This document shows positions 1-8,689 of a stretch of DNA of 64,000 nt, one piece after another (position 1 is the stretch's first letter; every line of letters begins with the position of its first letter). The translations under genes were made by a program, and so were the position numbers. The notes beneath the pieces were generated by a model. It saw only the letters and a list, made by a program, of their open reading frames with translations, was not told the DNA's origin and did not search any database. Source of the stretch: JAGOTP01 sp964567995 (GTDB lineage Bacteria; Patescibacteriota; Patescibacteriia; 2-12-FULL-60-25); NCBI GenBank assembly GCA_964567995.1, contig CAZMOB010000006.1:8154-72153 (forward strand). Reading direction: 5' to 3'.

Positions 1-1769
1 ATAACGGAAAGAAATACACCTTTCCGAATATCGAAACCTTTTACACCTGGTTCAGTTCAACCGATCTGAAAGCAGTGAAAAAAATCACCGACAAAGAACT
101 GAAGTCGATCCCAACCGCTGGCAATGTTACCTATCGTGGTGGCGCCAAGTTGGTGAAGTTTCCAAACGAAGCGGCTGTCTACGCCGTGTCGCGTTATGGC
201 ATTCTTCGACCCATTCAAAGCGGTGACATCGCTGCCCAGATTTACGGAACGAGCTGGACAGGCTGGGTTCAAACCCTGCCTTGGTCTGTGCGTGGTGATT
301 ATCGCATCGGTTCAACGATTCGCGCCGCTTACGAATACTCCGCGAGCCAAGAATACAATGGTGTCAAAACACCAACAGACAACTTAGAACGCGTGGTCTC
401 TGGTCCGGCTCCGTTCAATCCGAACCCAGCATCAACCTTTACCGGAACGCTTGGACTCGCGCTCACGAACCGCTTGTACGCCCCAGACCGCGCTCAGTTC
501 ACGGCAACTGTCGCCAACGCCAATCGTGATGCCAGCCAAATCACGATCCAGATCAAAAACGAAACACGAAATGAGATCATCCAGACGTGCTACGCGAGCT
601 ACACCTGTAGTACGACTTGGTACGTTGATACGGTTGCAACTCAAGAGATTGTTGCTATCGCCAAAGATGCAGCTGGGTACAGCCTCGGCTCGAACCGCGT
701 GTCCATACAGGGCTTGAACACCAATTCCAGCTATTCGAACTATGGGTACCCCTATCCATACGCGAACAACACCTATCCGTATTACAACAGTTACAACACA
801 CCTTACTATGGAACGCTTGGGACCGTGACGCTCAGCCTCTCGAGTGCGAACGTCTACACCAACGAACAAATCACGGCTTACGCAGAAGTCCGAAATTCCA
901 CCGTCAGCACCGATCGTTTGACGACCGAAATTTATGTCGACGGCACCCGCATCGGCAGCTGCCCGAGCACGACTACCTGTTCTCTGACCTTCAACAACGC
1001 CACTGCCAACGTCACACGCCAAGTCTATGCACGCGTCATCGATGCGGCTGGTAATGCGACGGAAAGCGCCCGCCAATCCATCTACGTCAGCGATCGCACC
1101 GGCTACTACGGCACCTATCCGTACGGCAGCTCCCAAAGCTCGTTCTGGGCCGACGCACGCTTAACTGCGGAATGGACCAACGATCGTCGTCTCCGTCTCA
1201 CGGGAAGCATCGTGACGGCAAATCGCTCGGCTCAGTACGTCACATTCTCAATCGTTGATCGCTTCACAAACCAAGTCTTGAAAAACTGCAATGGCTTCGA
1301 TTCTTGCAGCATCGATGTTCAAACTACGACCAATACTTTCGAGACCAACCGTTACGCGGTAATCGCCAAAGATTGGAATGGAGATCAATTGAACTACGTC
1401 TACGCTCCAACAATCGGCAGCAATCCATATAGCTATAACAACACCTATAATCCATACGGATACAACGGCTATTCTTACGGCTACCCGGTTGTCACGACGG
1501 TCATCTCGCGCTCTGGTTCAAGCTGGTGGGCGCCAACCTTCGCACTTCAAGGCAACGTCTCCGGGGTTTCGAATCTGAGCAACACCCGACTTGAGATCTA
1601 CGTGGTCGACAGCACCTACAGCAACCCACGTTTGATCAACACCTGCTACGCCGTTTCGACCTGTACGACCCAAGATACGCCGAACCTGAGCTATGGTTCC
1701 GCGAACTACTACACGGTCTTCGTCGATAGCTACGGCACACAGATCAAATCGGTCATCCAAGGTTCATAA
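1..1769 (+). CDS. Surface protein with Ig-like CX5C repeats, 5' end outside window
   Basis: The frame is already open at base 3, so the true start and any signal peptide lie upstream. It is a paralogue of the next gene. Both have an N-terminal module with motifs YTFPN, FYTWFS and VYAVSRYG (roughly bases 15-230), then a chain of beta-rich Ig-like repeats. Four repeats each carry a CX5C pair (first cysteine codons at 588, 960, 1287 and 1643). Tyr/Asn/Pro-rich linkers such as NYGYPYPYANN separate them. A secreted or cell-wall role is inferred from the paralogue's signal peptide. No named family is recognised. Confidence 0.85.
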   Translation, partial: NGKKYTFPNIETFYTWFSSTDLKAVKKITDKELKSIPTAGNVTYRGGAKLVKFPNEAAVYAVSRYGILRPIQSGDIAAQIYGTSWTGWVQTLPWSVRGDYRIGSTIRAAYEYSASQEYNGVKTPTDNLERVVSGPAPFNPNPASTFTGTLGLALTNRLYAPDRAQFTATVANANRDASQITIQIKNETRNEIIQTCYASYTCSTTWYVDTVATQEIVAIAKDAAGYSLGSNRVSIQGLNTNSSYSNYGYPYPYANNTYPYYNSYNTPYYGTLGTVTLSLSSANVYTNEQITAYAEVRNSTVSTDRLTTEIYVDGTRIGSCPSTTTCSLTFNNATANVTRQVYARVIDAAGNATESARQSIYVSDRTGYYGTYPYGSSQSSFWADARLTAEWTNDRRLRLTGSIVTANRSAQYVTFSIVDRFTNQVLKNCNGFDSCSIDVQTTTNTFETNRYAVIAKDWNGDQLNYVYAPTIGSNPYSYNNTYNPYGYNGYSYGYPVVTTVISRSGSSWWAPTFALQGNVSGVSNLSNTRLEIYVVDSTYSNPRLINTCYAVSTCTTQDTPNLSYGSANYYTVFVDSYGTQIKSVIQGS

Positions 1770-1790
1770 GAAAACCATCCACACGGTTAT

Positions 1791-1828
1791 TCACACCCCA
1801 AAGCCTTCGCTCTGGGGTGTGATTTTTT
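1791..1828 (+). terminator. Rho-independent terminator of the first surface-protein gene
   Basis: A perfect 10-bp stem (arms 1791-1800 and 1813-1822) is followed by six T residues at 1823-1828, 21 bases after the stop codon. Confidence 0.9.
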
Positions 1829-1859
1829 CATACCAGTCTAGAACTTTGCTTCAATCTAA

Positions 1860-1888
1860 ACGACAAACGGCAAGAACGCGCGTATACT
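1860..1888 (+). promoter_or_regulatory. Promoter with -10 close to the ATG
   Basis: TATACT at 1883-1888 lies 9 nt before the ATG at 1898. A weak -35, ACGACA, is at 1860-1865 with 17-bp spacing. The predicted transcript start leaves almost no 5' leader. Confidence 0.6.
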
Positions 1889-1897
1889 GAAGATCAT

Positions 1898-4069
1898 ATG
1901 TACAAACGCTTTTTGACAGCTGCTTTTCTGATGCTGAGCTTGGCCGTAAGTCCGTTCTTGGCGCCATCTGCCAAGGCCGTCGTTGCCAACACGCTCGTGA
2001 AGATCGATGGCAACAGCACCGTCTATTGGTACGCCGCTGACGGACGACGCTACGTCTTTCCTAATCCACGCACCTTCTACAGCTGGTTCAGCCCAGAAGA
2101 TCTTGGTCGGGTCGTCACAATCAGCCCACAAGAACTCGGCTCCATGCAGATCGGCGGCAATGTGACCTATCGCCCAGGCGTTCGCTTGGTCAAAGTGACG
2201 ACCGACCCACGCGTCTACGCCGTTAGTCGCTATGGCACGCTCCGCTGGATCACGAGCGAAGCTTTAGCTCAGCAGTTATACGGCCAAAACTGGGCTCAAC
2301 AAGTCGATGACGTTCCAGATGACTACTTCACCAACTACCGTGTTGGCGACCCAATCTATACGTCCAGCCAATTCAACATCCAGTTTGAGCTCGGTCAGGC
2401 CCGTAGCCCAAGTGAGAACACCGCATCAAATGGAAACTGGCCGAATCCACCAAGTGATCCATATAGCTCCATTTCAGGCACCGTGAATTTAACGCTTAGC
2501 AATCAGAACCCTTACGTCGGCGAAACCGTGAATTTCGTGGCTCGTCTTGATAATTCAAGCAATAGTGCGTCCGATATCACCCTTTCGATCTTCTCGGTCA
2601 CGGGCGAAACGCTTCGCGTCTGTACAAACAGCGTTTATTGCAGCTACGACTGGTCGGTGAGCTCAAATTTGTCTGGATACAGCCGAGCATACTTTGCCCG
2701 TGCAACCCATCGCAACGGCCAAACCCGCGATTCGAACAGCGTCACTCTTCAAGTCCGTGGCGTGGCTTCCACGAGCGGCCGACCGACCATTAGTACGAAC
2801 ATCTCGTCACCTCGTATCGGCGACACAGTCACTCTGACCGCCAGTGTGAATGACATCGTTGCGACAGATGGAACGCTTTCCATTATCGCCCCAAACAATA
2901 GTGTGCTTCAGAACTGTTCTCGCACCGCTTATTGCAGCTACAGCTTTGTGATGACCGAGACCATTGCAAACAACCTGCGAAGCAACGGCGGAAGTTACCT
3001 CTACTACTCCCGCTATACCTACCCAAGTGGCAGCCGGACCGATTCAGCCGATAGCGCTCGCGTCTACGCTCCTGATACGAACGTTTCACAGGTAGCAACC
3101 TCGATGACGCTCAGCTTGAGCCGTTCCGATATACGCGCCGGTGAAAACTTCACGGTAACAGCGACGATCAACCCACAGACGACGGGCGCCCCGTACTACA
3201 CGATCCGTATCTACGATCAGTGGAACGTGCTCCAGCACACCTGTGAACGTGTTCGTACCTGTGTCTTGCAGCAGACCATGTCACAGACGTATGACACCAG
3301 CCGCACCTACTACGCCAATGCCACCGCCGATACCGGTCATTCCATTAGCTCGGGCAACGCAACCATTCAAGTCCTTCAGACAAATCAGAACACGAATGGC
3401 TATCTTGGATCCAGTCAACCGGGTCTCGCCCTCGCTCCCAACCCGGGCTATATCACTGCCAGCCCACTGACCATTTACTCGGGTACGACGCTTACCATTA
3501 GCTCCGACTTACAATATCCCGTCCCCTCGAACCTCAACGGGATCGTCATCAAGCTGTACCAATTGGATGGGGTGCTTCTGAGAACCTGTACGAATGTTGC
3601 GACCTGTTCCGTCTCTAAAGTCGTAACCAATGACATCTCAGATACGCTCGATGCAACTCTCCGCTTCAAAGCGCGCGTAGAAGACGCGTGGGGATCCTAT
3701 TACGAAACCGCTCCGTTCTCTGTCCTCGTCCGTCCGGCACAACGAACATCAAATCCTCTTACAAGCAGCATTCTCTCGGCCGGTATCGACTACTCCTACG
3801 TTCACTCGTACCAAGCGTTTACTCTTACGGCCCAGCTCAATAACACGACGGTGCCGACTCAAAACATAAAGATCTCCTGGTTTGAAGCCAGCACCGATCG
3901 ACTCATTAGCTACTGCGAAGGGATCAATCCTTGTACATACACTACTTCCTATCCTGCCTCTGGCGGTCAATCACAAACGGTTTCTTTCTATGCCAAAGCC
4001 GTTGATCGAACGGGCACGTATATGGGAGCTGTACAGAGCACGCCTGTCACCATTACTATCAATCCATAG
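1898..4069 (+). CDS. Secreted surface protein with Ig-like CX5C repeats
   Basis: The 723-aa product begins with a clear signal peptide (basic start, hydrophobic core, AKA cleavage region near residue 27). Two copies of a short module follow, each starting LVK and containing a VY..GxxR core, with YVFPN and FYSWFS in the first. The rest is a chain of Ig-like repeats with five CX5C pairs (for example CTNSVYC, CSRTAYC, CEGINPC), presumably local disulfides formed outside the cytoplasm. It is a tandem paralogue of the preceding gene but has its own promoter and terminator. A surface or adhesion role is inference. No family name can be given. Confidence 0.9.
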   Translation: MYKRFLTAAFLMLSLAVSPFLAPSAKAVVANTLVKIDGNSTVYWYAADGRRYVFPNPRTFYSWFSPEDLGRVVTISPQELGSMQIGGNVTYRPGVRLVKVTTDPRVYAVSRYGTLRWITSEALAQQLYGQNWAQQVDDVPDDYFTNYRVGDPIYTSSQFNIQFELGQARSPSENTASNGNWPNPPSDPYSSISGTVNLTLSNQNPYVGETVNFVARLDNSSNSASDITLSIFSVTGETLRVCTNSVYCSYDWSVSSNLSGYSRAYFARATHRNGQTRDSNSVTLQVRGVASTSGRPTISTNISSPRIGDTVTLTASVNDIVATDGTLSIIAPNNSVLQNCSRTAYCSYSFVMTETIANNLRSNGGSYLYYSRYTYPSGSRTDSADSARVYAPDTNVSQVATSMTLSLSRSDIRAGENFTVTATINPQTTGAPYYTIRIYDQWNVLQHTCERVRTCVLQQTMSQTYDTSRTYYANATADTGHSISSGNATIQVLQTNQNTNGYLGSSQPGLALAPNPGYITASPLTIYSGTTLTISSDLQYPVPSNLNGIVIKLYQLDGVLLRTCTNVATCSVSKVVTNDISDTLDATLRFKARVEDAWGSYYETAPFSVLVRPAQRTSNPLTSSILSAGIDYSYVHSYQAFTLTAQLNNTTVPTQNIKISWFEASTDRLISYCEGINPCTYTTSYPASGGQSQTVSFYAKAVDRTGTYMGAVQSTPVTITINP

Positions 4070-4080
4070 AACAAAGCCTC

Positions 4081-4116
4081 AAATAGAAAACCACCCTTTC
4101 GGGTGGTTTTCTATTT
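4081..4116. terminator. Bidirectional terminator between convergent genes
   Basis: Arms 4081-4096 and 4101-4116 form a 16-bp stem around a TTTC loop, A-rich on one side and T-rich on the other. It can serve both the surface gene and efp, which converge here. Confidence 0.9.
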
Positions 4117-4135
4117 CTAGTAAATTCTACTGTTC

Positions 4136-4699
4136 TTATTTCGCACGCTCAACGTACTCCCCTGTCTCGGTGTTCACGACCACCTCTTCGCCCTGCTGGA
4201 TGAACATCGGTACACGTACTTTAATGCCACCTTCCAAAACCGCTTCTTTTGTGACGTTCCCACCAGCGGTATTCCCCGCCACCGTGTCCATCGCTTCGAT
4301 GACTTTGAAGTTCATCTTACGTGGCAACTCAAGTGAAACTGGACGCTCTTCAAACAAGGCAACGTGTACATCCAAGCCTTCGCGCAGGTATACCCCCTGT
4401 TCCCCGACATCTTCGTCCGACATCGTCACCTGTTCGTAAGAAGCCTTATCCATGAAGGTGTACCCCGTGTTGTCGTGGAAGAGGTACTGCATGGTCCGAT
4501 GCTCAACCTCGACGGTCGTGATGCTGTCGGACATTTTATAGGTGACCTCGAGCATTTTGCCGGACTGCACGTTCTTGATACGGGTGCGCACGAACGCTGC
4601 ACCCTTACCCGGGTTCACATGCTGAAATTCATTCACGACCCAAAGACCTTGCTGGTCCTGGATCACGATGCCTTTTTTGATGTCTGAGGGAGAAGCCAT
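4136..4699 (-). CDS. efp: Translation elongation factor P
   Basis: At 187 aa this is the normal length for EF-P, which binds between the P and E sites and relieves ribosome stalling on polyproline. The KOW-like first domain carries the loop HVNPGKGAA. Lys32 in this loop is the residue that the family beta-lysylates (or otherwise modifies) at its tip. Two OB-fold domains follow, ending in VVVNTETGEYVER. A probable ligase for this lysine (epmA) lies 0.6 kb away on the same strand. The start follows the pyrimidine-rich stretch CTTTTTCT with no Shine-Dalgarno, as for many genes here. Confidence 0.96.
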   Translation of the reverse strand: MASPSDIKKGIVIQDQQGLWVVNEFQHVNPGKGAAFVRTRIKNVQSGKMLEVTYKMSDSITTVEVEHRTMQYLFHDNTGYTFMDKASYEQVTMSDEDVGEQGVYLREGLDVHVALFEERPVSLELPRKMNFKVIEAMDTVAGNTAGGNVTKEAVLEGGIKVRVPMFIQQGEEVVVNTETGEYVERAK

Positions 4700-4809
4700 A
4701 GAAAAAGATAAGTGACGAAACTTGGCCCAGTTTGGCCCAAAATGAGGTTTTCGTCAATCCGAAGAAAAGAGGACTGATCTTATTCACAACTCACTACAAA
4801 TAAGAAGAG

Positions 4810-4815
4810 TATACT
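4810..4815 (+). promoter_or_regulatory. -10 element 9 nt before an ATG
   Basis: TATACT lies 9 nt upstream of the ATG at 4825, which predicts a very short leader. No good -35 is seen at 17 bp. Confidence 0.5.
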
Positions 4816-4824
4816 AAGGCTTGT

Positions 4825-5280
4825 ATGAAAAAACTCCTCTTTGTGTTCGTCGCGCTCCTCGCCCTCGTCGGCGCCTGGGCCGGCCGATCCGCCTTAGCCT
4901 CAAGCTACGAATGGATCACCTATGCTCTACTCTACCCAAGTGACGTCATCCATGGTGGACAAGAGCTGAAGATCTCACGAGACGTGAATACCTCAGGATC
5001 GTACCTTGAGTACCGTTCTGCCTACTTCCAATTTTCAACAACGACCTTCAGCGAAGGGTCTTGGAATGAGTGGACCGATTGCCGCGTCAGCTCAACTGTC
5101 AGCGGAACAGAGCATGACGTGTGTTATCCGATCGTATCCACCAGCACAGCGCCAATGGCGACTTCCACGCTCTGGGTTCGTGTTTCGACAAACTTCGCTG
5201 GCTGTGGAACCTACACCCCTACTCCGGATATTGCGAACTGCGGATACTCGACAACGACTTCCGTTCTCTACACACCATAA
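4825..5280 (+). CDS. Small secreted protein of unknown function
   Basis: The 151-aa product has an N-terminal signal peptide (KK, then a long hydrophobic core, ending near ALAS at about residue 26). The mature part is rich in Ser/Thr/Tyr and beta-prone, with four cysteines in two groups (DCRVS...DVCYP and GCGTY...NCGYS) that could form disulfides. No domain is recognised. It sits between efp and epmA but is transcribed the opposite way with its own -10 and terminator, so a functional link to EF-P is not implied. The cysteine-bearing, beta-rich style resembles single repeats of the surface proteins at 1-4 kb. Confidence 0.75.
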   Translation: MKKLLFVFVALLALVGAWAGRSALASSYEWITYALLYPSDVIHGGQELKISRDVNTSGSYLEYRSAYFQFSTTTFSEGSWNEWTDCRVSSTVSGTEHDVCYPIVSTSTAPMATSTLWVRVSTNFAGCGTYTPTPDIANCGYSTTTSVLYTP

Positions 5281-5293
5281 TTCACCATTCTCC

Positions 5294-5326
5294 AAAAGAA
5301 CGGCTCCAGGCCGTTCTTTTGTTTTT
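5294..5326 (+). terminator. Rho-independent terminator
   Basis: Arms 5294-5303 and 5311-5320 form a 10-bp stem followed by GTTTTT. It lies between a + gene and the 3' end of epmA, which converge. Confidence 0.85.
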
Positions 5327-5329
5327 GCC

Positions 5330-6352
5330 TCAGAAGCGTTCACGAATCGGGATAGGCATAATGTCGGAAATGGATTTTGTTCCAGACAACGCCATTACGA
5401 GGCGATCCACTCCGAAAGCAATTCCCGCCGCGTCCCCCATCTTGGGTAAACACTCGATAAAACGGTCATCGATCGGCCAGATATCTTTCCCTAAAGACTT
5501 GCGGAGTGCTTGTTCCTCTTCAAAACGAGCACGCTGCTCAATCGGATTTGAGAGTTCAGCAAACCCATTTGCCAGTTCAAGGTCACCGAAATAGAGTTCC
5601 GTGCGCAGTGCATAGTGCGCATCGCGAGGATCCTTGCGCGCCAACGCCGCCATAGAGGCGGGGTAGTTATAGAGAAACGTTGGTTGGATCGTCGTCTTCG
5701 TCTTATCGGTCCAGCCGAGATACGGCTCGACTTCGGTCAAAAAGATACGGAAGAACAGGTCATCCCAGGTGTCCGTTTCTCCCACCGGCATCCCTCGTTC
5801 TTTCACGAAAGAGGCTAAGGCTCCTTTGTTGTCCAAGACTGTATCAAGTTCAATGTTCGCGTATTGCTTCATCGCCTCGGCAACCGTGAGACGTCGGAAC
5901 GCACGCTCCATCCAGACACGATCCTGAATTCCAGCTGCGCCCACCTCCATCGCGAACCATTGCTTCGCAACCGCTTTCACTAACCCTTCCGTATCTTGAA
6001 ACAGCTCTTCGAGTCCCGCGTCACGGCGATACCATTCGATCATTAAGAATTCGACGTCGTGAGTCCCATCCCATGGTTCGCTATTTCGGAAACAGGGTCC
6101 AAGATCGTAGATCTTCTCGAACCCGGCCGCGAGCAGTTTTTTCATCGCATACTCGGGCGACGTGATCAACGCGCCTCGATGTTTCGTTCCATTCTGCTCT
6201 TCGATCTCCGACCAAAGAGGTTCGAGATAGGGTTCTTGGCCTGGGAGACCAACTAAGCGCGGTGTATGAAATTCAACGAAATCCTGATCGTCAAAATAGC
6301 GACGAACAAGTTTCGTGATCTGGGAACGTGCAAGCAGCGAAGACGGTTTCAT
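5330..6352 (-). CDS. epmA: EF-P lysine ligase (EpmA/GenX family)
   Basis: The 340-aa product is a class II lysyl-tRNA synthetase-like catalytic domain without the N-terminal anticodon-binding OB fold, which is the hallmark of EpmA (325 aa in E. coli). Class II motifs are visible: FHTPRL (motif 1), GPCFRNSEPWDGTHDVEF (motif 2) and GIAFGVDRLVMALSG (motif 3). EpmA joins (R)-beta-lysine to the EF-P lysine using ATP, and efp is close by on the same strand. The ATG at 6352, with AGGA about 9 nt upstream, is preferred. An upstream GTG at 6421 would add 23 residues. No lysine 2,3-aminomutase (EpmB) is present in the window. Confidence 0.9.
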   Translation of the reverse strand: MKPSSLLARSQITKLVRRYFDDQDFVEFHTPRLVGLPGQEPYLEPLWSEIEEQNGTKHRGALITSPEYAMKKLLAAGFEKIYDLGPCFRNSEPWDGTHDVEFLMIEWYRRDAGLEELFQDTEGLVKAVAKQWFAMEVGAAGIQDRVWMERAFRRLTVAEAMKQYANIELDTVLDNKGALASFVKERGMPVGETDTWDDLFFRIFLTEVEPYLGWTDKTKTTIQPTFLYNYPASMAALARKDPRDAHYALRTELYFGDLELANGFAELSNPIEQRARFEEEQALRKSLGKDIWPIDDRFIECLPKMGDAAGIAFGVDRLVMALSGTKSISDIMPIPIRERF

Positions 6353-6490
6353 GCTCGATATCCTATAGAATAAGGACCGTCCCGTCGACTTAGGGACGTC
6401 CGATATAGCGTTCTCGATCACTCTCTATTTCAACAAAGCGTACAAGATGGAGTACACTCGTCTCATCTATTCTTTCTCTCCTCTATTTGT

Positions 6491-6910
6491 ATGAATCTCA
6501 ACTGGCCAGCTATTTTTCTTGCAACCATTCTTCAGTTTGCGTTTGGTTTTGTTTGGTACACGCCTATCTTCGGCAAACTATGGGGGAAGATCCACGGCTT
6601 CGATCAGGTCTCGAAGGAAAAACAACAGGAGATGATGAAACAGATGGGACCATTGTTTGCTGTTCAGATTCTTGGAACGATTGTCACGAGTGCCGTCCTA
6701 TCACTCTTCGTCAATAACTTCGTGTCCGGCTGGCATGCATTTGGAATCGCGGGCTTCTCTTGGCTTGGCTTCATTGTCCCAACACAAGTGAGCGCCGTTA
6801 TTTTTGGAGGAACGCAACCTAAGTGGATTGCAAAGAAAATCGCTATCATGGCCTTCGGCTCACTCGGCTGCATGATGATTGCCGCCACGGTGTTCTCCTT
6901 TATGGCGTAA
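6491..6910 (+). CDS. DUF1761 family membrane protein
   Basis: The 139-aa product has about four hydrophobic helices. The first contains the family-typical FGFVWYTPIFGKLWGK, followed by an acidic/basic cytoplasmic loop (SKEKQQEMMKQMG). Length and pattern fit DUF1761, whose function is unknown. A possible promoter (TCAACA at 6430, TACACT at 6453) precedes it by about 30 nt. It is divergent from epmA and convergent with the next gene. Confidence 0.8.
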   Translation: MNLNWPAIFLATILQFAFGFVWYTPIFGKLWGKIHGFDQVSKEKQQEMMKQMGPLFAVQILGTIVTSAVLSLFVNNFVSGWHAFGIAGFSWLGFIVPTQVSAVIFGGTQPKWIAKKIAIMAFGSLGCMMIAATVFSFMA

Positions 6911-6972
6911 GCAGACAGTCGAAGGCGTGTGCAAGAAGCTTGATAGCGAGAGCGAGTTTGCTCTGGATACAT

Positions 6973-7785
6973 CTATTTCTGAGCAATGTATATTCCTTCA
7001 CGTCGTTCAAAACGAAAGACACCGCCTTTTTCTTTGAGCTTAGCCTTGAGATAGCCTTCAAGCGAAGCAAGTGTGTGACGCTGCATGATCCGCTCAGATC
7101 CATTCCATGACAAAACGTATTCTATGAGCAATGAGAGATGCCGTTCCTGGATCACGAGCGCGTCCGGATGATCGACCCAACGAACAGAAGAAAAAAAGGG
7201 TGAAAACTCCTTCTCTCCCTCTTTTCCAAAAATACGATATTCAGAAGCGTTTCGAACGGATCCAAAGTCCGCATCAAATTCTGCAAAGAGGTCGTACATT
7301 TCTTTTAAGTGGTCTGCACCCGTCGTAGAAGCAAACAAATATCCATCCGGTTTCAGAATACGAGAGGCTTCTTCTAGAAATTGTGCGGGATGTTTCAAGT
7401 GATAGAGCACATGATTCGCGACAACCGCCGTCATCGTCGCGCTCTCTTGGGAAAAGCGATCGTCGCCATTTTGGACGTGAAACGTAAATCCTGGATACTC
7501 CCCACAGGTCGTGCGAGCCCCTTCAATCATTCCCGGAGAACTGTCTGTCACGGTCACATCCCAACGACAGGTTTTTACCGCCTCCACATTTCTCCACCAA
7601 AGATCCCCTTTTCCTGCCCCAAATTCGATGACTCGCGCATCCACTGGCAGCACATCTCTCATCTGCGCATACGCCCAACAATACCAATCCTCTTTTTGCT
7701 CGCCACATTCCCTATTTAATCGAATACGCGCCGACAGCTTATCGACCGTGCCGTACTGTTTTTGGATCCAGGGAGCTTCTTTCAT
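6973..7785 (-). CDS. SAM-dependent methyltransferase, class I
   Basis: The 270-aa product has a class I methyltransferase core. Motif I is VIEFGAGKGD near residue 53, an acidic post-I strand is VTVTDSSPGM, and motif IV region is AVVANHVLYHLKHP, followed by a glycine turn (LKPDGYLFAS). This fits the Methyltransf_11 type that acts on small molecules or lipids. The substrate cannot be told. It is a single gene downstream of the rpsR terminator on the same strand. Confidence 0.88.
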   Translation of the reverse strand: MKEAPWIQKQYGTVDKLSARIRLNRECGEQKEDWYCWAYAQMRDVLPVDARVIEFGAGKGDLWWRNVEAVKTCRWDVTVTDSSPGMIEGARTTCGEYPGFTFHVQNGDDRFSQESATMTAVVANHVLYHLKHPAQFLEEASRILKPDGYLFASTTGADHLKEMYDLFAEFDADFGSVRNASEYRIFGKEGEKEFSPFFSSVRWVDHPDALVIQERHLSLLIEYVLSWNGSERIMQRHTLASLEGYLKAKLKEKGGVFRFERREGIYIAQK

Positions 7786-7808
7786 AGACTGTCGTTTCTA
7801 CAGAATAG

Positions 7809-7842
7809 AAAAGAATGGCCCTTTTTAAAAGGCCATTCTTTT
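7809..7842 (-). terminator. Terminator of the rpsF-ssb-rpsR operon
   Basis: Arms 7809-7820 and 7831-7842 form a 12-bp stem rich in A/T at its base, just downstream of rpsR on the minus strand. Confidence 0.85.
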
Positions 7843-7854
7843 CAGGAGTCACGA

Positions 7855-8088
7855 TTAGCGAACCAAGTATGGGAGCAACGCCATGAAACGTGCACGCTTG
7901 ATGGCGAGGGCCAACTTGCGCTGGTGCCAACCACAGACGCCGGAACGCTTGCGAGGGACGATCTTTCCAAAGGAGGAAAGGTAGCGGCGCAGGGTGTTGG
8001 TGTCTTTGTAGTTCACTTCTGAGGTGTTGATCTGGCAGAAGTGACAAGTGCGGGACTTGGCAAGCTTGTTCGTCTTGTTGTTCATCAT
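7855..8088 (-). CDS. rpsR: Ribosomal protein S18
   Basis: The 77-aa product is a standard-length S18 of the small subunit, which pairs with S6 on the platform. The core reads YKDTNTLRRYLSSFGKIVPRKRSGV. It keeps cysteines in CHFC (residues 15-18) and CGWH, a possible zinc-type arrangement seen in some S18 proteins. It is the last gene of rpsF-ssb-rpsR. Two consecutive ATGs (8088, 8085) are possible starts. The 77-nt gap to ssb holds no other gene. Confidence 0.95.
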   Translation of the reverse strand: MMNNKTNKLAKSRTCHFCQINTSEVNYKDTNTLRRYLSSFGKIVPRKRSGVCGWHQRKLALAIKRARFMALLPYLVR

Positions 8089-8165
8089 AGAGATAGGTGC
8101 ACGACGGGTCGGAACAGCGGGAACGCGTGCGGGGTGAAATGAGTAATGAGGGATCTACCTACGAC

Positions 8166-8672
8166 CTAAAAGGGAATGTCTTCGATGCGGATTTCCTGGT
8201 CAGACACGGCGTGATCGATTGGATCGTTCACAGCGGACTGGGTCAGAGGAGGACCGGAGGACATGCGGGTTGGAGCAGCGGAAGAAGCGGAGCTCACCGA
8301 TGGCGCAGAGGAACTTGGCATGCGAGGAGCGCCGTCACTTGAGCTACCGCGATCAAGCATGATCATGTTCTCCGCGACGATTTCGGTCCGCATGCGCTTC
8401 TGGCCATCTTGCGCTTCCCATTCTCGGGTTTGAATCCGGCCTTCCAAAAAAATCTTCTTTCCTTTGGTCAAATACTGCTGACAGATTTCGGCGAGTTTGC
8501 CCCAAGCCACGATATTGTGGAACTCGGTGCGAACTTGTTTGGCCCCCTGCGTATCCGTCCACTGGGCATTGGTTGCGATCCCGAAGGAGGCAACGGTCTG
8601 TCCGGAAGGCGTGGTTCGCACTTCTGGATCGCGGGTCACGTTTCCGATGAGCTGTGCGCGGTTAAGGTCCAT
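8166..8672 (-). CDS. ssb: Single-stranded DNA-binding protein
   Basis: The 168-aa product has an OB fold in residues 1-110 (start MDLNRAQLIGNVTRDPEVR; WGKLAEICQQYLTKG; EGRIQTREWE). A low-complexity Ser/Ala/Pro linker follows, and an acidic tip ending EDIPF closely matches the partner-binding C-terminus of E. coli SSB. SSB coats single strands in replication and repair and recruits partners through this tip. It lies between rpsF and rpsR, a common bacterial arrangement. The start is preceded by a pyrimidine run (CTTTTTCTTTCCT), not a Shine-Dalgarno. Confidence 0.96.
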   Translation of the reverse strand: MDLNRAQLIGNVTRDPEVRTTPSGQTVASFGIATNAQWTDTQGAKQVRTEFHNIVAWGKLAEICQQYLTKGKKIFLEGRIQTREWEAQDGQKRMRTEIVAENMIMLDRGSSSDGAPRMPSSSAPSVSSASSAAPTRMSSGPPLTQSAVNDPIDHAVSDQEIRIEDIPF

Positions 8673-8689
8673 AGGAAAGAAAAAGGAGA

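Noticed and set aside
432..1136. Minus-strand frame of 234 codons inside the first surface gene
   Set aside because: It is antisense to repeats with conserved CX5C pairs. Its Arg/Val/Gly-rich product shows no motif.
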